Below are positions 1 to 8,070 of a stretch of 25,431 nucleotides of DNA, piece by piece. Below the pieces are notes generated by a model that made no database searches, was not told the DNA's origin, and saw only the letters and a list, made by a program, of their open reading frames with translations. The position numbers were made by a program, and so were the translations under genes. This DNA is from Candidatus Sericytochromatia bacterium (GTDB taxonomy: Bacteria > Cyanobacteriota > Sericytochromatia > JACMPN01). How positions within the stretch are numbered: the stretch's first letter is position 1; each line of letters opens with the position of its first letter. Location: positions 1-25,431 of the forward strand of contig JACMPN010000571.1 in NCBI GenBank assembly GCA_014377495.1, read 5' to 3'.

Positions 1-38
1 TCGGTACCTACTTCACCTACCGGCGCATGCTGAAGTAA
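1..38 (+). CDS. 3' end of an unidentified protein (partial)
   Basis: The third forward frame is open from the window edge to a TAA at 36-38 and ends in G-T-Y-F-T-Y-R-R-M-L-K. Only about 12 residues are visible, so no function can be given. The aromatic/basic end reads like a real C-terminus, and the other two frames look less protein-like. The call depends on sequence upstream of the window. Confidence 0.35.
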   Translation, partial: GTYFTYRRMLK

Positions 39-204
39 CCCCTCGCCCGATTTCGCCCGATCGGCAGCAGCCCAAGGCTTGAGGCGATTTCACAGCACCC
101 GGAACAGGACCCCGCACCACGCCTCCGGAACATAAAACCGTTTGAAGGCGTCACGTGGGATGTCTCCAAAGTGGGTGGCTACAGGGTTCCGCAATGCGAA
201 TTAA

Positions 205-235
205 CTGGCGTCAGGCCAGCGAGGCAAACTATAGT
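205..235 (+). promoter_or_regulatory. candidate promoter with upstream palindrome
   Basis: TATAGT at 230-235 matches five of six bases of the sigma-70 -10 consensus. It lies about 55 bases before the ATG at 291. No good -35 is present at 17 bases; instead a small palindrome, CTGGC-5-GCCAG (205-219), sits there and could be an operator. The reading is inferred from position and consensus only. Confidence 0.35.
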
Positions 236-290
236 TATGAAGAACAGTAACATTGCGGCCTCCACCACCTGTAGCAAAAGAGGTGCCCTC

Positions 291-686
291 ATGCACACAC
301 GTAAATTCTTCGCCATCCTCGCCATGAGCCTTTTGGTGACGACGCCAGCGTTCGCCGGCAACGGCCATGGTAACGACGGGCACGGCGACGACAAAGGCAA
401 CAAGCACGACAACGACAAAGGCAACAAGCACGACAACGGCTGGCATGGCAACAAACCACACCGCAACCAGGCCCCACCGAAGGTCAAATACGAAGCCCGG
501 GGCGTCAGCCCCATTCGTGGCGGCGTCTGGGCGCCAGGCTACTACACGTGGCAACCGACCACCGTGCGCTACGTCTGGGCCCCGGGCCGCTGGGTAGCAC
601 CGCCTCGGCCGCAGGCAGTCTGGGCCGCTCCGGCCTGGGTTTTGCAGGGCGACGGGTGGACCTTTTCGGCAGGCTATTGGCGCTAA
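291..686 (+). CDS. Secreted YXWXPGxW-repeat-type small protein
   Basis: This is a 131-residue exported protein. The ATG at 291 is chosen because AGAGGTG (279-285) precedes it at good spacing and it opens directly into a signal peptide (MHTRKFF, a hydrophobic core, then a TPAFA/G cleavage site near residue 23). Residues 24-60 are rich in Gly, His, Asp, Asn and Lys, including two exact copies of DKGNKHDN. The rest carries W-A-P-G-Y-Y-x-W-x-P, Y-V-W-A-P-G-R-W and a final G-W-T-F-S-A-G-Y-W-R, as in the bacterial YXWXPGxW repeat proteins of unknown function. The His/Asp-rich segment could bind metal, but that is inference. An in-frame start at 171 lacks a ribosome site and a signal peptide. It is probably monocistronic, with a terminator hairpin downstream. 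Confidence 0.75.
   Translation: MHTRKFFAILAMSLLVTTPAFAGNGHGNDGHGDDKGNKHDNDKGNKHDNGWHGNKPHRNQAPPKVKYEARGVSPIRGGVWAPGYYTWQPTTVRYVWAPGRWVAPPRPQAVWAAPAWVLQGDGWTFSAGYWR
390..437 (+). repeat. 2 x 24-bp exact tandem repeat
   Basis: Two identical 24-base units (390-413 and 414-437) encode DKGNKHDN twice inside the secreted protein at 291-686. The nucleotide identity is perfect, which suggests a recent duplication and a possible length polymorphism between strains. Confidence 0.85.
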
Positions 687-699
687 GGGCTTGTAATAT

Positions 700-749
700 G
701 CGCCAGGAATCACTGGCGCACCGACAAACCGGCTTGCGGGCCGGTTTGT
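700..749 (+). terminator. Tandem hairpins ending the gene at 291-686
   Basis: Two hairpins follow the stop codon. The first is GCGCCAG-6-CTGGCGC (700-719). The second is a perfect 10-bp stem ACAAACCGGC/GCCGGTTTGT (724-733 and 740-749) with a 6-base loop. The T-rich tail is short and interrupted, so termination may be only partly intrinsic. TGGCGC at 678-683 can also pair with GCGCCA at 700-705, giving an alternative fold that touches the stop codon. Confidence 0.65.
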
Positions 750-1188
750 TCGCGTGCAGCACCTGGCGATTAAAATCGGCCGACCGCAATCAGCACCTGC
801 AGGCCTGTACCAAGGCGAGCCAGGCGTTGTTTCGTGACTACGGCATCGACACGGCAAAAACGATCGAATTCCCGTAGGCTGGACGGTCGGTGGCGGACCC
901 CGCGTTGCCGGTGCTTGCGGCTATCATGGGATGAGAGCCTATTCCACTCGGTGCAACCGAGCATGGTGCTGAGATGCAATGCCAGGCAAGGCCCAAGGCG
1001 ACCAACGGCCCGTCGGTCTCCGCCATGGAGCGTACCCGGCGCGGCGCAGTGAAGAACGCTGACGCAGGCTGGCGCAACAACCTTGTGCTGACCACCGGGA
1101 TGTTCGGTGAAGGCCAGGCGACCAAGCACCGACTGGATTAGGCTCCAAGGCATGCACCTGATCAGCGACGAGCAAAGCGAGCAAAACG
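750..1188. other. 440-base stretch without a confident gene
   Basis: No convincing gene was found. In the second forward frame there are protein-like pieces: one ends at a TAG at 875-877 (...ALFRDYGIDTAKTIEFP). Another, from an ATG at 974 to a TAG at 1139-1141 (55 residues), has third-codon GC near 78 percent, similar to real genes here. Neither has a clear ribosome site, and stops at 875 and 929 separate them. This may be a decayed gene or non-coding spacer; I cannot decide. No tRNA-like fold was seen. Confidence 0.4.
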
Positions 1189-1635
1189 ATGGCACGGCGA
1201 CCCGAACCCAAGCATAAGACCCCGGCCGAGGTCCTGGCCGATTTGCAGGCCGGCTATCAGGAGGCCTCGTTCATGGGGCCGGCAGAGGCCCAGCGGTATC
1301 TGACGAAGGTCCTGACTGCCCAGCACAGCCTGCCCAATGCCGTGAAGTTCTTCGCCTACGACATGTTGGCCGAGGCCAGCTATGAAAACGGGGACACGAC
1401 GGCGTGCCTGGAAGCGGTGGAGGGTGCCCAGAAGTACCTGCCGGCCGCCCAGGAAGATGCGGCCCGGGCTTTTGCCGACTACCTGCCACAGGCCCGTTTC
1501 TACGAGCGTGGCATCAGTGCCCTGTCGGACACGGACGAGATCGCGCAAGCCATGGCTCTGTGTGACAAAGCCATTGCAATGGGCCTGGGCCGGGCCTACG
1601 AAGCCAAGCGCCACTCGTTGGAGCGCCGACTCTAG
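1189..1635 (+). CDS. Small TPR-like helical protein, function unknown
   Basis: This is a 148-residue soluble protein with no signal peptide. It begins with a basic tail (MARRPEPKHKTPAEVL) and is then almost all helical. Its A/L/Y patterning resembles tetratricopeptide-like helix pairs, for example around residues 50-80 (AVKFFAYDMLAEASYENGD) and 110-140 (AQAMALCDKAIAMGLGRAYEAKRH). TPR proteins act as protein-interaction scaffolds, but no full consensus repeat is present, so the assignment is tentative. The ribosome site before ATG 1189 is weak (AGCGAG), so the start is not certain. It converges on the desaturase, and a short GTTGG/CCAAC hairpin (1639-1655) lies just after the stop. Confidence 0.6.
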   Translation: MARRPEPKHKTPAEVLADLQAGYQEASFMGPAEAQRYLTKVLTAQHSLPNAVKFFAYDMLAEASYENGDTTACLEAVEGAQKYLPAAQEDAARAFADYLPQARFYERGISALSDTDEIAQAMALCDKAIAMGLGRAYEAKRHSLERRL

Positions 1636-1747
1636 CGCGTTGGACTCAAACCAACCCATTGGATCCCCCTTGCAGGGAACCTTAAGGAGAGGGGGAGCGA
1701 ACGCATCCGGTGCGCCGGTCAATGCCGTTGTCTGGCGCGCCTAACCG

Positions 1748-2731
1748 TCAGGGACGTGCCGCAGCCGACTCGTTTTCGAAGGTGGTCACGTTTTCGATGA
1801 CGGGCAGGCGGCCCTTGCGGCCGTTCAACTGGGCGAGGATGTCCCGGTTGAAGATTTCCGACTGCAGTTCCGCCGGCACGAGGCCCCGAATGTCCCGGTG
1901 ATACCGGACCAGGTCGTACCACGGCACCGAGAAGTTCAGGTGGTGCTCAAAGTGCAGGGTGATGTTCCAGGGCATCAGCAGGTTGCGGAACGGGAAGAAC
2001 GACGTGCGTGAACGGAGCAGCGGATTGGGCTCAAAAGCGATCTCGCCGCCGTGCTCCAGGGCGCCCTTGAACTGATTCAGGACCAGAGTGATCTGCAGGC
2101 CGAGCAGGAGGGCCACCGGCACGGTCCAGGCAATGAGCGCCCCCGTCAGGACCATCAGCGGCACCCACACGGCAAAAAAGCCGATGAGCACGCCGGGGCC
2201 GGTGCGGGTCTGGGTCACACTGCGCTTGCTGATGATCCGGTGCACGAAGGCGTAGCCGGGGACGATCAGGAAGATCGCTGCCATCTTCCACAGGGCAGGT
2301 CCGGTGATCCGGTTGAAGGCCTGCGGGTCCTCGGCCTCAATCGGATGCAGGTGATGAATCGTGTGCCCTTCTTCCCAATGGCGGATGTAGTGCACGCCGA
2401 AGGGCAAGGCAACGCTCCAGCCAAAGACCCGGTTCCAGAACCGGCGACGGGCATTGTCCTTGGCGATGACGAACATGTCGTGCGACGCCTCGTGGACGAC
2501 GAGGATGAACAGGGAAAAGAAGCTTAAGGCAAAAATGAGGCTGGCCACGGGGATGTAGAGCCCGGGATGAAACCGGCCGCCGGCGGCGATCGTCGCCGCG
2601 ATGAGGGCGAAGGTGGCCGCATAAATGCCCACGTTGAGCAGGTTATGACCCAAAGGGGCTTTGCGGATCCAGTGGTAATGCTTGCCCTGGGCCATACACT
2701 CCCGCAACCAGGCCGGATTTCTGCGCTGCAT
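1748..2731 (-). CDS. Membrane fatty-acid desaturase family protein
   Basis: This is a 327-residue integral membrane di-iron protein. The three histidine boxes of the family are visible: H-E-A-S-H-D at residues 80-85, H-T-I-H-H at 123-127 and H-F-E-H-H at 260-264. Hydrophobic segments lie near 33-50, 58-80, 150-165 and 180-220. Members introduce double bonds into acyl chains, or hydroxylate or desaturate carotenoids and other lipids, using O2 and electrons from ferredoxin or cytochrome b5; the substrate cannot be read from sequence. The ATG at 2731 is preferred to the upstream one at 2803 because AGAGGAAG (complement of 2740-2747) sits eight bases before it. It is divergent from the PPOX-fold gene at 2971, sharing a 239-base GC-rich spacer with no obvious promoter. 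Confidence 0.85.
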   Translation of the reverse strand: MQRRNPAWLRECMAQGKHYHWIRKAPLGHNLLNVGIYAATFALIAATIAAGGRFHPGLYIPVASLIFALSFFSLFILVVHEASHDMFVIAKDNARRRFWNRVFGWSVALPFGVHYIRHWEEGHTIHHLHPIEAEDPQAFNRITGPALWKMAAIFLIVPGYAFVHRIISKRSVTQTRTGPGVLIGFFAVWVPLMVLTGALIAWTVPVALLLGLQITLVLNQFKGALEHGGEIAFEPNPLLRSRTSFFPFRNLLMPWNITLHFEHHLNFSVPWYDLVRYHRDIRGLVPAELQSEIFNRDILAQLNGRKGRLPVIENVTTFENESAAARP

Positions 2732-2970
2732 AGTGGCTGCTTCCTCTCGTCTACCGACCAATCCAGTGTACGACCCCAGCCGCCCGGGCGGAAAGGCGTA
2801 CACCCCAACCCTGGCCCTGACCGGGCGCGACGATCACCGGCGAGTCCCCGCCTGCGACCGGCTTTGGCCGGGATGGCCGTGGCGCCCGGCCGGCCGGCCA
2901 CCGACGATGCCCCGGGATTCCCGATCTTCAGCGGACGCAGGTGTGGCACGGTGACCACCGAGGAGGGTGC

Positions 2971-3495
2971 ATGGCGACCAATGTGACAATGGATGACCTG
3001 TTGCAACGGCTGAAGGAATTCAGCGTGGCCATGCTGACGACGATCACGCCGGCGGGCTACATCCACTCCCGGCCGATGATGACCCAGGAAAGCGAGGGCG
3101 ATGCCGACCTCTGGTTCGTCAGTGCCCTGGACACGGAAAAGATCGCCGAAATCCGGGCCAATCCCAAAATCGGCGTCGTCTATTTCCGTGACCGGGACAA
3201 CGCTTACGTCTCGCTGTCGGGCGACGCCCAGATCCGTGAGGACCGGCAGCTGATCCACGACAAGTGGCAGGAGAGCTGGCGCCCCTGGTTCCCCGAAGGC
3301 CCCGACCAGCAGAACATCTGCATGATCAAGGTCGACGCCAAAGAAGTGGAGATGTGGGAGCCGGCAGGCGGATACCTACGCCAACGGCTCGAAATAGCCC
3401 GGGCCTACCTGACCGGCGATCAGGCCAAAGTAAACCCGCCGATTGAAGCCACTATCGACCAAGCGAAGGAACCGCCCGAACGCCGTTCCGCATAG
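2971..3495 (+). CDS. Pyridoxamine 5'-phosphate oxidase-fold (general stress protein 26-like) protein
   Basis: This is a 174-residue cytoplasmic protein of the split-barrel FMN-binding fold. The family pattern is clear: an N-terminal helix (LLQRLKEFSVAML), a strand-rich core with Y-I-H-S-R-P-M (residues 30-36), D-L-W-F-V-S-A (about 46-52), K-I-A-E-I-R-A-N-P-K-I-G-V-V-Y (about 57-71), Y-V-S-L-S-G-D-A and a W-R-P-W-F-P motif. Relatives bind FMN, PLP or F420; the precise redox role is unknown. ATG 2971 directly follows AGGAGGG (2961-2967); a GTG at 2941 is an unlikely alternative. The C-terminus has a charged, probably disordered tail. It converges on the NHL lipoprotein gene, with a 110-base spacer and no strong terminator. 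Confidence 0.85.
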   Translation: MATNVTMDDLLQRLKEFSVAMLTTITPAGYIHSRPMMTQESEGDADLWFVSALDTEKIAEIRANPKIGVVYFRDRDNAYVSLSGDAQIREDRQLIHDKWQESWRPWFPEGPDQQNICMIKVDAKEVEMWEPAGGYLRQRLEIARAYLTGDQAKVNPPIEATIDQAKEPPERRSA

Positions 3496-3605
3496 GGATC
3501 AGGGCCAAAAAAGCGGGGAGGGAGGGTGTGACGGTGAGGGTGCATCATCTGAACTGCGGGACCCGGTGCCCACCCAGCCGGCGGCTGTTCAACGGGACGG
3601 GCGGC

Positions 3606-5333
3606 CTAGAGGATCCTGACTAGCGTGTTGGAAAAGGTGGAATACTGGAGCGCACCATTGGACAGCAGAGAGATGCTGCCAGAGGTGCCCCCAGCACTGA
3701 ACAACGCACCGGTGCCGCCCACTTGGCGCAGGTTGTTGGCCAAGTCGACCATGTAGACAGCGGTCGGCCCGCCTACTTCGTAGACGTGGCCCACACTGTC
3801 GATGGCCAAATGGCGCGGACCGGAACCACTCGACAGGCTATAGACATTACCAGCCGTCATCGCCTGACCATAATAAGGATTGGTTGTCCCGGCGATGACA
3901 CGAATGCGGTTGCCGCCTTCTTCTGCGACATACACATGGCCGAACGGGCCAAAAGCGACATCCGCCGGAAAATTCACGTTGGCGGCCAACGGGCTGCCCC
4001 CGTCGCCTGTCGAGCTGGCAGTCCCGGTGCCGAGGTAGGTGGTGATGATGCCGCCAGTCACCACCCGAACCTTGTTGGCCTGGGTGTCGGCGATGTAAAG
4101 GCTACCGCCGGAGACCGACACGCCCCGAATAGACGTCAAAGACGCTGCCGTCGGGGAAATGCCATCGGCGACACTCCCACCTCCGCCTGCAAAGGTACTG
4201 ATGAAGCCTGCACTATTGATGAGGCGAACGCGCTGATTGTTCATATCGGCGACATAGATGTTGCCGGAAGCATCGAAGGCGCAATCGATGGGCGAGAAAA
4301 GCCTGGCAGCCGTGCCCAGGCCCCCATCGCCCAAAAAGCCAAAGGTGGTCCCGGCAATGGTGTAGATGTTGCCGGCGGTCATGGCCTGACCATAGCGGAA
4401 CCCGCCGACCGCCGGGATGAAGCGGACCTGATGGACGAGTGGGGTGGTAAAGACAATGTCCCCGGCGGCGTTGATGTCGTGCCCGCCCATCACGCCAAGT
4501 GACGCAGTCATGGCCGGGATGTTATTAGCGGCCGAGCCACCACCACCGGCCACGATCGTCTCAGTGGGGGTCGTCACGTTCCAGGCGCCACTGACAGTTG
4601 CCCCATTGCCGGACACCGTGACGTTGGATGACTGGCGGGCGGGCGTGGCGAAGCCGCCGTTGACGCCAAAGCCCCAAAAGCCATAGGTTCCGTCGACGAC
4701 TTGGGCCAGATGGTGGCTGGCGGAACCGAGATTCGTGGCAATCACAACATTGGTGGCCGGGTTGATCAGTTCGGAAAACCCGCTCCCGTAGGGGGTGGTA
4801 AAGGTTGCCGCCACGGCACCGCCTGTACCGTTTTGCAGCTGCATCGTCGGGGAGACGAGGCTAAAGCCCGTCGTGTAGGTGGCGCTCAAGCCGGTCACAG
4901 TGACGGAATTGGTGGAATTCTGGGGTCCGCCAACGACGATCGAGCTGCTCAGGGCATCAATCACATCGAATCGGGCGTAGTAGGTGCCGGCACCGACATT
5001 CGAGAATGACGTGCTGTAGCCGCCCACCGTATTGGTTGCGACCACGGCGTTTGTACCGGAATCACGCAACTGAAAGACGACATAGGCCAGGGCCGGCGGG
5101 GCTCCCAACGTATGCAACCGCTCGGACATCCGGAAATTAAGGTGCAGCGTGGCCCCGCCCCGCACGCCCAGATCCTGTCCACCGTCAGGCCCGACATGGC
5201 GGGCGGCAGCCGCAGGCGCCCCTGCTGCAGGCAGACTTTGGCGGACATCGAAGACATTGGCCGGTCCCGGCACCTGGCAGGCAACAAGGCTGCCGCTCAA
5301 GATCAGGCTAAGACATGTATGGCGCATCGGCAT
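3606..5333 (-). CDS. NHL-repeat lipoprotein
   Basis: This is a 575-residue predicted lipoprotein. A short signal peptide ends in the lipobox L-V-A-C (Cys19, counting from the ATG at 5333; an in-frame ATG at 5327 is equally possible). Residues 60-255 form two beta-rich Ig-like modules (for example T-Y-Y-A-R-F-D-V and N-V-T-V-S-G-N-G). Residues 257-575 are NHL repeats forming a beta-propeller: G-D-G-G-L-G-T-A-A-R-L-F-S-P, A-S-G-N-I-Y-V-A-D-M-N-N-Q-R-V-R (about 355-370), then S-L-Y-I-A-D-T and G-H-V-Y-V-A-E-E-G-G-N-R-I-R. The motif Y-G-Q-A-M-T-A-G-N-[IV]-Y occurs twice. NHL propellers usually bind proteins or ligands; the partner is unknown. The start lies two bases after the stop of the gene at 5336-5917, so translation is probably coupled. 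Confidence 0.85.
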   Translation of the reverse strand: MPMRHTCLSLILSGSLVACQVPGPANVFDVRQSLPAAGAPAAAARHVGPDGGQDLGVRGGATLHLNFRMSERLHTLGAPPALAYVVFQLRDSGTNAVVATNTVGGYSTSFSNVGAGTYYARFDVIDALSSSIVVGGPQNSTNSVTVTGLSATYTTGFSLVSPTMQLQNGTGGAVAATFTTPYGSGFSELINPATNVVIATNLGSASHHLAQVVDGTYGFWGFGVNGGFATPARQSSNVTVSGNGATVSGAWNVTTPTETIVAGGGGSAANNIPAMTASLGVMGGHDINAAGDIVFTTPLVHQVRFIPAVGGFRYGQAMTAGNIYTIAGTTFGFLGDGGLGTAARLFSPIDCAFDASGNIYVADMNNQRVRLINSAGFISTFAGGGGSVADGISPTAASLTSIRGVSVSGGSLYIADTQANKVRVVTGGIITTYLGTGTASSTGDGGSPLAANVNFPADVAFGPFGHVYVAEEGGNRIRVIAGTTNPYYGQAMTAGNVYSLSSGSGPRHLAIDSVGHVYEVGGPTAVYMVDLANNLRQVGGTGALFSAGGTSGSISLLSNGALQYSTFSNTLVRIL

Positions 5334-5335
5334 CG

Positions 5336-5917
5336 TTACGGCCCCCAGACGGGCGGCCCAGCATAGGCTGAGCCCGGATTTACCACGGCACTGGCGTTGA
5401 TCGGGGGTGGCTGATCCAGGACGGCCCGGGTGAAGTAAATATACTTGCCCCGGGTCGGATTGGTGATCGTCACCGCATGGTTGGTGACCGGCAAAGTCGG
5501 AATGTCCAAGAGCGTCTGGTCGTACTGGGGAGCCACTTTGCTGACCGTAGCGAGCAGGCAGCTCATCGTGTAACCGACGCCATCGACGGTGACCGGGATA
5601 TTTGGGCACCCACGGGCCTGCAGGCTGCCGTAGAGGTGCATGCCGGATCCGAAAAAGCTGAACGAGATCGTGTTGCCGTTGCCAGGGGTATAGGCGCCAT
5701 TACTGGCATCCGAGTACCAACGCAGCGGCGAGAGCTGATTGTAGCTGAACAGGCCGGAATTGTAGGCATACGACTGTGATGTGCCGGCAACTGTGCCCAA
5801 CTGCTGAAAGGGCATCGCCGGCAGCTTGGCAGGTGCGACCACCATTGCAGGGGCCGAACAACCAGCGACCGACATCGCCGAAATCACAGCAAAGGCAAGC
5901 AGTGAACGAGGGGTCAT
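5336..5917 (-). CDS. Small lipoprotein with galactose-binding-like fold
   Basis: This is a 193-residue predicted lipoprotein. ATG 5917 opens into a signal peptide with lipobox V-A-G-C (Cys20); the longer frame to 6049 has no signal and is rejected. After a linker comes a beta-sandwich pattern with S-F-S-F-F-G-S-G-M-H-L-Y-G, then P-V-T-V-D-G, and near the end H-A-V-T-I-T-N. This follows the order seen in discoidin/galactose-binding-like carbohydrate-recognition domains (F-x-G-x-x-[VL]-x-x-Y-G ... V-x-V-D-G ... H-x-[VL]-x-[IV]-x-N). Binding of sugars at the cell surface is inference. The ribosome site is modest. Its stop TAA is two bases before the start of the NHL lipoprotein, so the two likely work together at the envelope. 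Confidence 0.75.
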   Translation of the reverse strand: MTPRSLLAFAVISAMSVAGCSAPAMVVAPAKLPAMPFQQLGTVAGTSQSYAYNSGLFSYNQLSPLRWYSDASNGAYTPGNGNTISFSFFGSGMHLYGSLQARGCPNIPVTVDGVGYTMSCLLATVSKVAPQYDQTLLDIPTLPVTNHAVTITNPTRGKYIYFTRAVLDQPPPINASAVVNPGSAYAGPPVWGP

Positions 5918-5980
5918 CCTTGACACTCTTTCACAACAGGGCGACAGGTCTACCTGCCGCAACCCGAGTAATGACGCGTT

Positions 5981-5996
5981 TTGTCTTTTACGACAA
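5981..5996. promoter_or_regulatory. Inverted repeat upstream of the lipoprotein pair
   Basis: TTGTC-6-GACAA (5981-5985 and 5992-5996) lies 64 bases upstream of the ATG at 5917, in a locally A/T-richer spacer. Position and symmetry suggest a repressor or activator site for the lipoprotein operon. No known regulator consensus is matched with confidence. Confidence 0.3.
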
Positions 5997-6087
5997 TAAC
6001 ACACCGACCGCTTTCTCTGGAATGCCCAACCTGGCAGAGACCCGCTCAAGGCCTGACGCCAGGGCGAGGCGGATCCTTAAGGTCACT

Positions 6088-6123
6088 GTGTTACCGCCGG
6101 CCCAGATTGGCCGGCGGTAACAC
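6088..6123. terminator. Strong 15-bp hairpin downstream of YceI
   Basis: GTGTTACCGCCGGCC (6088-6102) pairs perfectly with GGCCGGCGGTAACAC (6109-6123) around a 6-base loop. On the minus strand it begins 11 bases after the stop of the YceI gene (6135). No T-run follows, so it may act as a 3' stability hairpin or a U-less terminator. Confidence 0.7.
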
Positions 6124-6134
6124 GCACCCGCAGA

Positions 6135-6746
6135 CTATTGGGCTTTGGCCATCACGGTGAGGGCGATGGTCAGGTCGTCGGCGACCTTGACCGGGACGAT
6201 CCCCGGGGCCTTGACGTTGTAATCCGAGAGCTTCAGCGGAAAGGTCGTCTCCAACTGAAACCAGTCGCCGGGACGATAGCTCTTGTCCTGCTCGGGCAGA
6301 TAGGTGATCACGGCGTCGACCTTGATCGGCTTGGTGATGCCATGCAGCGTCATCGTGCCTTCGATCGCGACCTTCAGGGGCTGGTTGGGCAGGGGCTTTT
6401 TGAGCAAACTGATGATCTTGGTCGGCTTGAACTCGGCGTACGAGTACTTGCTCGTCTCCATCACGCCCTGCATGTGCTCGTTGCGCTTGGCGATCCCCGT
6501 ATCGAAGGCGTGCACGTCCACCTTGATCGTGCCTGAAGTGACACCGAGGTTATCCATGTTCACGTTGGCCAGACCGACGACCTGATCTGTCTGTCCCTTG
6601 ATCGTCACCAGGGTCGCCTTGGAGAAAAAGGTGGCGTTGTTCAGGGTGTGGACGTCGTTGGTCACTTTGAACGGGCGGGCCACGGCCGGCATCGCCGTCC
6701 CGACCAGAATCGCTCCGGCCAGCAGCATGTGTGCGTAACGGTGCAT
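6135..6746 (-). CDS. YceI family periplasmic lipid-binding-like protein
   Basis: This is a 203-residue exported protein of the YceI lipocalin-like barrel family, which binds isoprenoid-type lipids. The signal peptide is residues 1-23 (hydrophobic core, then V-A-R). Family hallmarks follow: H-T-L-N-N-A-T-F-F-S-K-A, V-D-V-H-A-F-D-T-G-I-A-K-R-N-E-H (H-M-Q-G follows), F-K-P-T-K-I-I, I-E-G-T-M-T-L-H-G-I-T-K-P-I-K-V and L-S-D-Y-N-V. Length is normal for the family. GAGGT (complement of 6753-6757) precedes the ATG. The role is probably handling isoprenoid quinones or stress lipids in the periplasm. It is a single gene bounded by hairpins on both sides. Confidence 0.92.
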   Translation of the reverse strand: MHRYAHMLLAGAILVGTAMPAVARPFKVTNDVHTLNNATFFSKATLVTIKGQTDQVVGLANVNMDNLGVTSGTIKVDVHAFDTGIAKRNEHMQGVMETSKYSYAEFKPTKIISLLKKPLPNQPLKVAIEGTMTLHGITKPIKVDAVITYLPEQDKSYRPGDWFQLETTFPLKLSDYNVKAPGIVPVKVADDLTIALTVMAKAQ

Positions 6747-6787
6747 CGGTGTACCTCATCGTTCGAACTTGAATAGTCTGTACTAGA

Positions 6788-6815
6788 ACAGTTTTCCCGG
6801 CGAGGGCCAAACTGT
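6788..6815 (-). terminator. Hairpin abutting the stop codon of the MFS gene
   Basis: ACAGTTT/AAACTGT (6788-6794 and 6809-6815) closes an inner CCC/GGG pair. The arm shares one base with the TGA stop of the transporter (complement of 6815-6817). It would end the yggS-to-MFS operon. It is a modest 7-bp stem, so this is a candidate only. Confidence 0.4.
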
Positions 6816-8065
6816 CAACTGTCGGGTCGGACCGGTGTCGTCAAAGCCGGGATCCGCCGGACCGCCAGCGACAGACCAACCATCGCGATGCCGGACCCGA
6901 TCAGCACCCATGCCGGGACCACCTGAGTCGTCAGCACACCGGCCAGGCCAAAGGACAGCGGAACCATGGCCATGACGACGGTCATCAGCAGGCCCATAAA
7001 ACGCCCTAACTGTTCACCGGGAACGACCTGCTGAAAGTGGGTGATGACCAGGATATTGACCAGTCCCAGGGCCATGCCGATCGCCGTCAGGGCGACGAGA
7101 AAACAGGCCATCGACGGCCAGACGCCCATCGCGACGTAGGCTGCGGCCTGGACGAGCAGGGCGAGGGGATAGACCCGCCCGACGCTCCCGGGTGGTCCAG
7201 ACGAGGCGAGCCACAGCGCCGCCGCCCCCATGCCCACGGCCGGTGCGGCCTCGAGCAGGCCGTAGCCCGTGGCGCCGACCCGGAAGACCTCGTTGGCGAA
7301 GTAGGGAATGTAGACGAGGACGGGCACGCCGAAAAAGTTCAAGACCCCAAAGCTGGCCAGCAGCCAGGCGATGCTGGGATGGGACCGCAGGAACCCCAGG
7401 ACCTGCCGCATCCCGGCCAGCATGGACTCGCCGTCGCCGACAGGCATCGGCCGCAACCGCAAGAGGGCGAGCAGGACGGCGGACAGGGCAAAGGTCCCGG
7501 CATTGGCGGCCAGACTGGTTGCCGTGCCGTACAGGGCGACGGCCACACCCCCGAGGGCCGGGCCGACGATGCCAGTCACCTGCATGGTCAGTTCCAGCCA
7601 ACTGTTGGCCTGAGGCAGCTCCGCCTCGTCGACGACGTCGGGAAGGATGGCCATGCTGGCGGGATTGAACAGGGCGCCGCCGACAGCCAGCACGAGGCTG
7701 AGCCCAATGGCAGACGGGATGGTTAGCCGGTCCGACCAGAGGAGGACGGCCATCAGTCCGGCCACGACGAGGCGGAGCAGATCGGCCAGGACCATGACGG
7801 GACGCCGGCCCCAATGATCGGCCAGCCAGCCGGCCAGCGGGCTGAACAGCACCAGTGGCAGGGTGGAGACCATGAGCAGGGTGCCGGCCACGGCGGGGGA
7901 GTGGGTCTGTTCGGTCGCCCACCAGAGGAGGGCCACCTGATGGATACGATCGCCCACTTGGGAGACGAGTCCGGCCAGCCAGAGGTGCCGAAAATTCGCC
8001 ACGGACCAGAGAGGTCGGGAGAGCGATGCGGCCGTATCGACGGTCGGCAAGGGGCCTGTGGGCAT
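6815..8065 (-). CDS. MFS efflux transporter (EntS/MefA-like, MFS_3 type)
   Basis: This is a 416-residue protein with about 12 membrane helices. The N-terminal pattern N-F-R-H-L-W-L-A-G-L-V-S-Q-V-G-D and the motif-A loop G-W-L-A-D-H-W-G-R-R-P-V-M (after helix 2) identify a major facilitator of the macrolide/enterobactin exporter branch, which exports small molecules by proton antiport. The substrate is unknown. ATG 8065 is five bases past the yggT stop and has no ribosome site of its own, which implies translational coupling at the end of the yggS-sepF-proC-yggT operon. A link between its substrate and amino-acid or PLP metabolism is conceivable but not shown. Confidence 0.9.
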   Translation of the reverse strand: MPTGPLPTVDTAASLSRPLWSVANFRHLWLAGLVSQVGDRIHQVALLWWATEQTHSPAVAGTLLMVSTLPLVLFSPLAGWLADHWGRRPVMVLADLLRLVVAGLMAVLLWSDRLTIPSAIGLSLVLAVGGALFNPASMAILPDVVDEAELPQANSWLELTMQVTGIVGPALGGVAVALYGTATSLAANAGTFALSAVLLALLRLRPMPVGDGESMLAGMRQVLGFLRSHPSIAWLLASFGVLNFFGVPVLVYIPYFANEVFRVGATGYGLLEAAPAVGMGAAALWLASSGPPGSVGRVYPLALLVQAAAYVAMGVWPSMACFLVALTAIGMALGLVNILVITHFQQVVPGEQLGRFMGLLMTVVMAMVPLSFGLAGVLTTQVVPAWVLIGSGIAMVGLSLAVRRIPALTTPVRPDS

Positions 8066-8070
8066 GTGGG

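Noticed and set aside
6761..6768. GTTCGAAC, looked at as a tRNA T-loop or a LexA site
   Set aside because: No acceptor or anticodon arm surrounds it, and it lacks the spacing of LexA half-sites; it is just an 8-base palindrome in the YceI leader.
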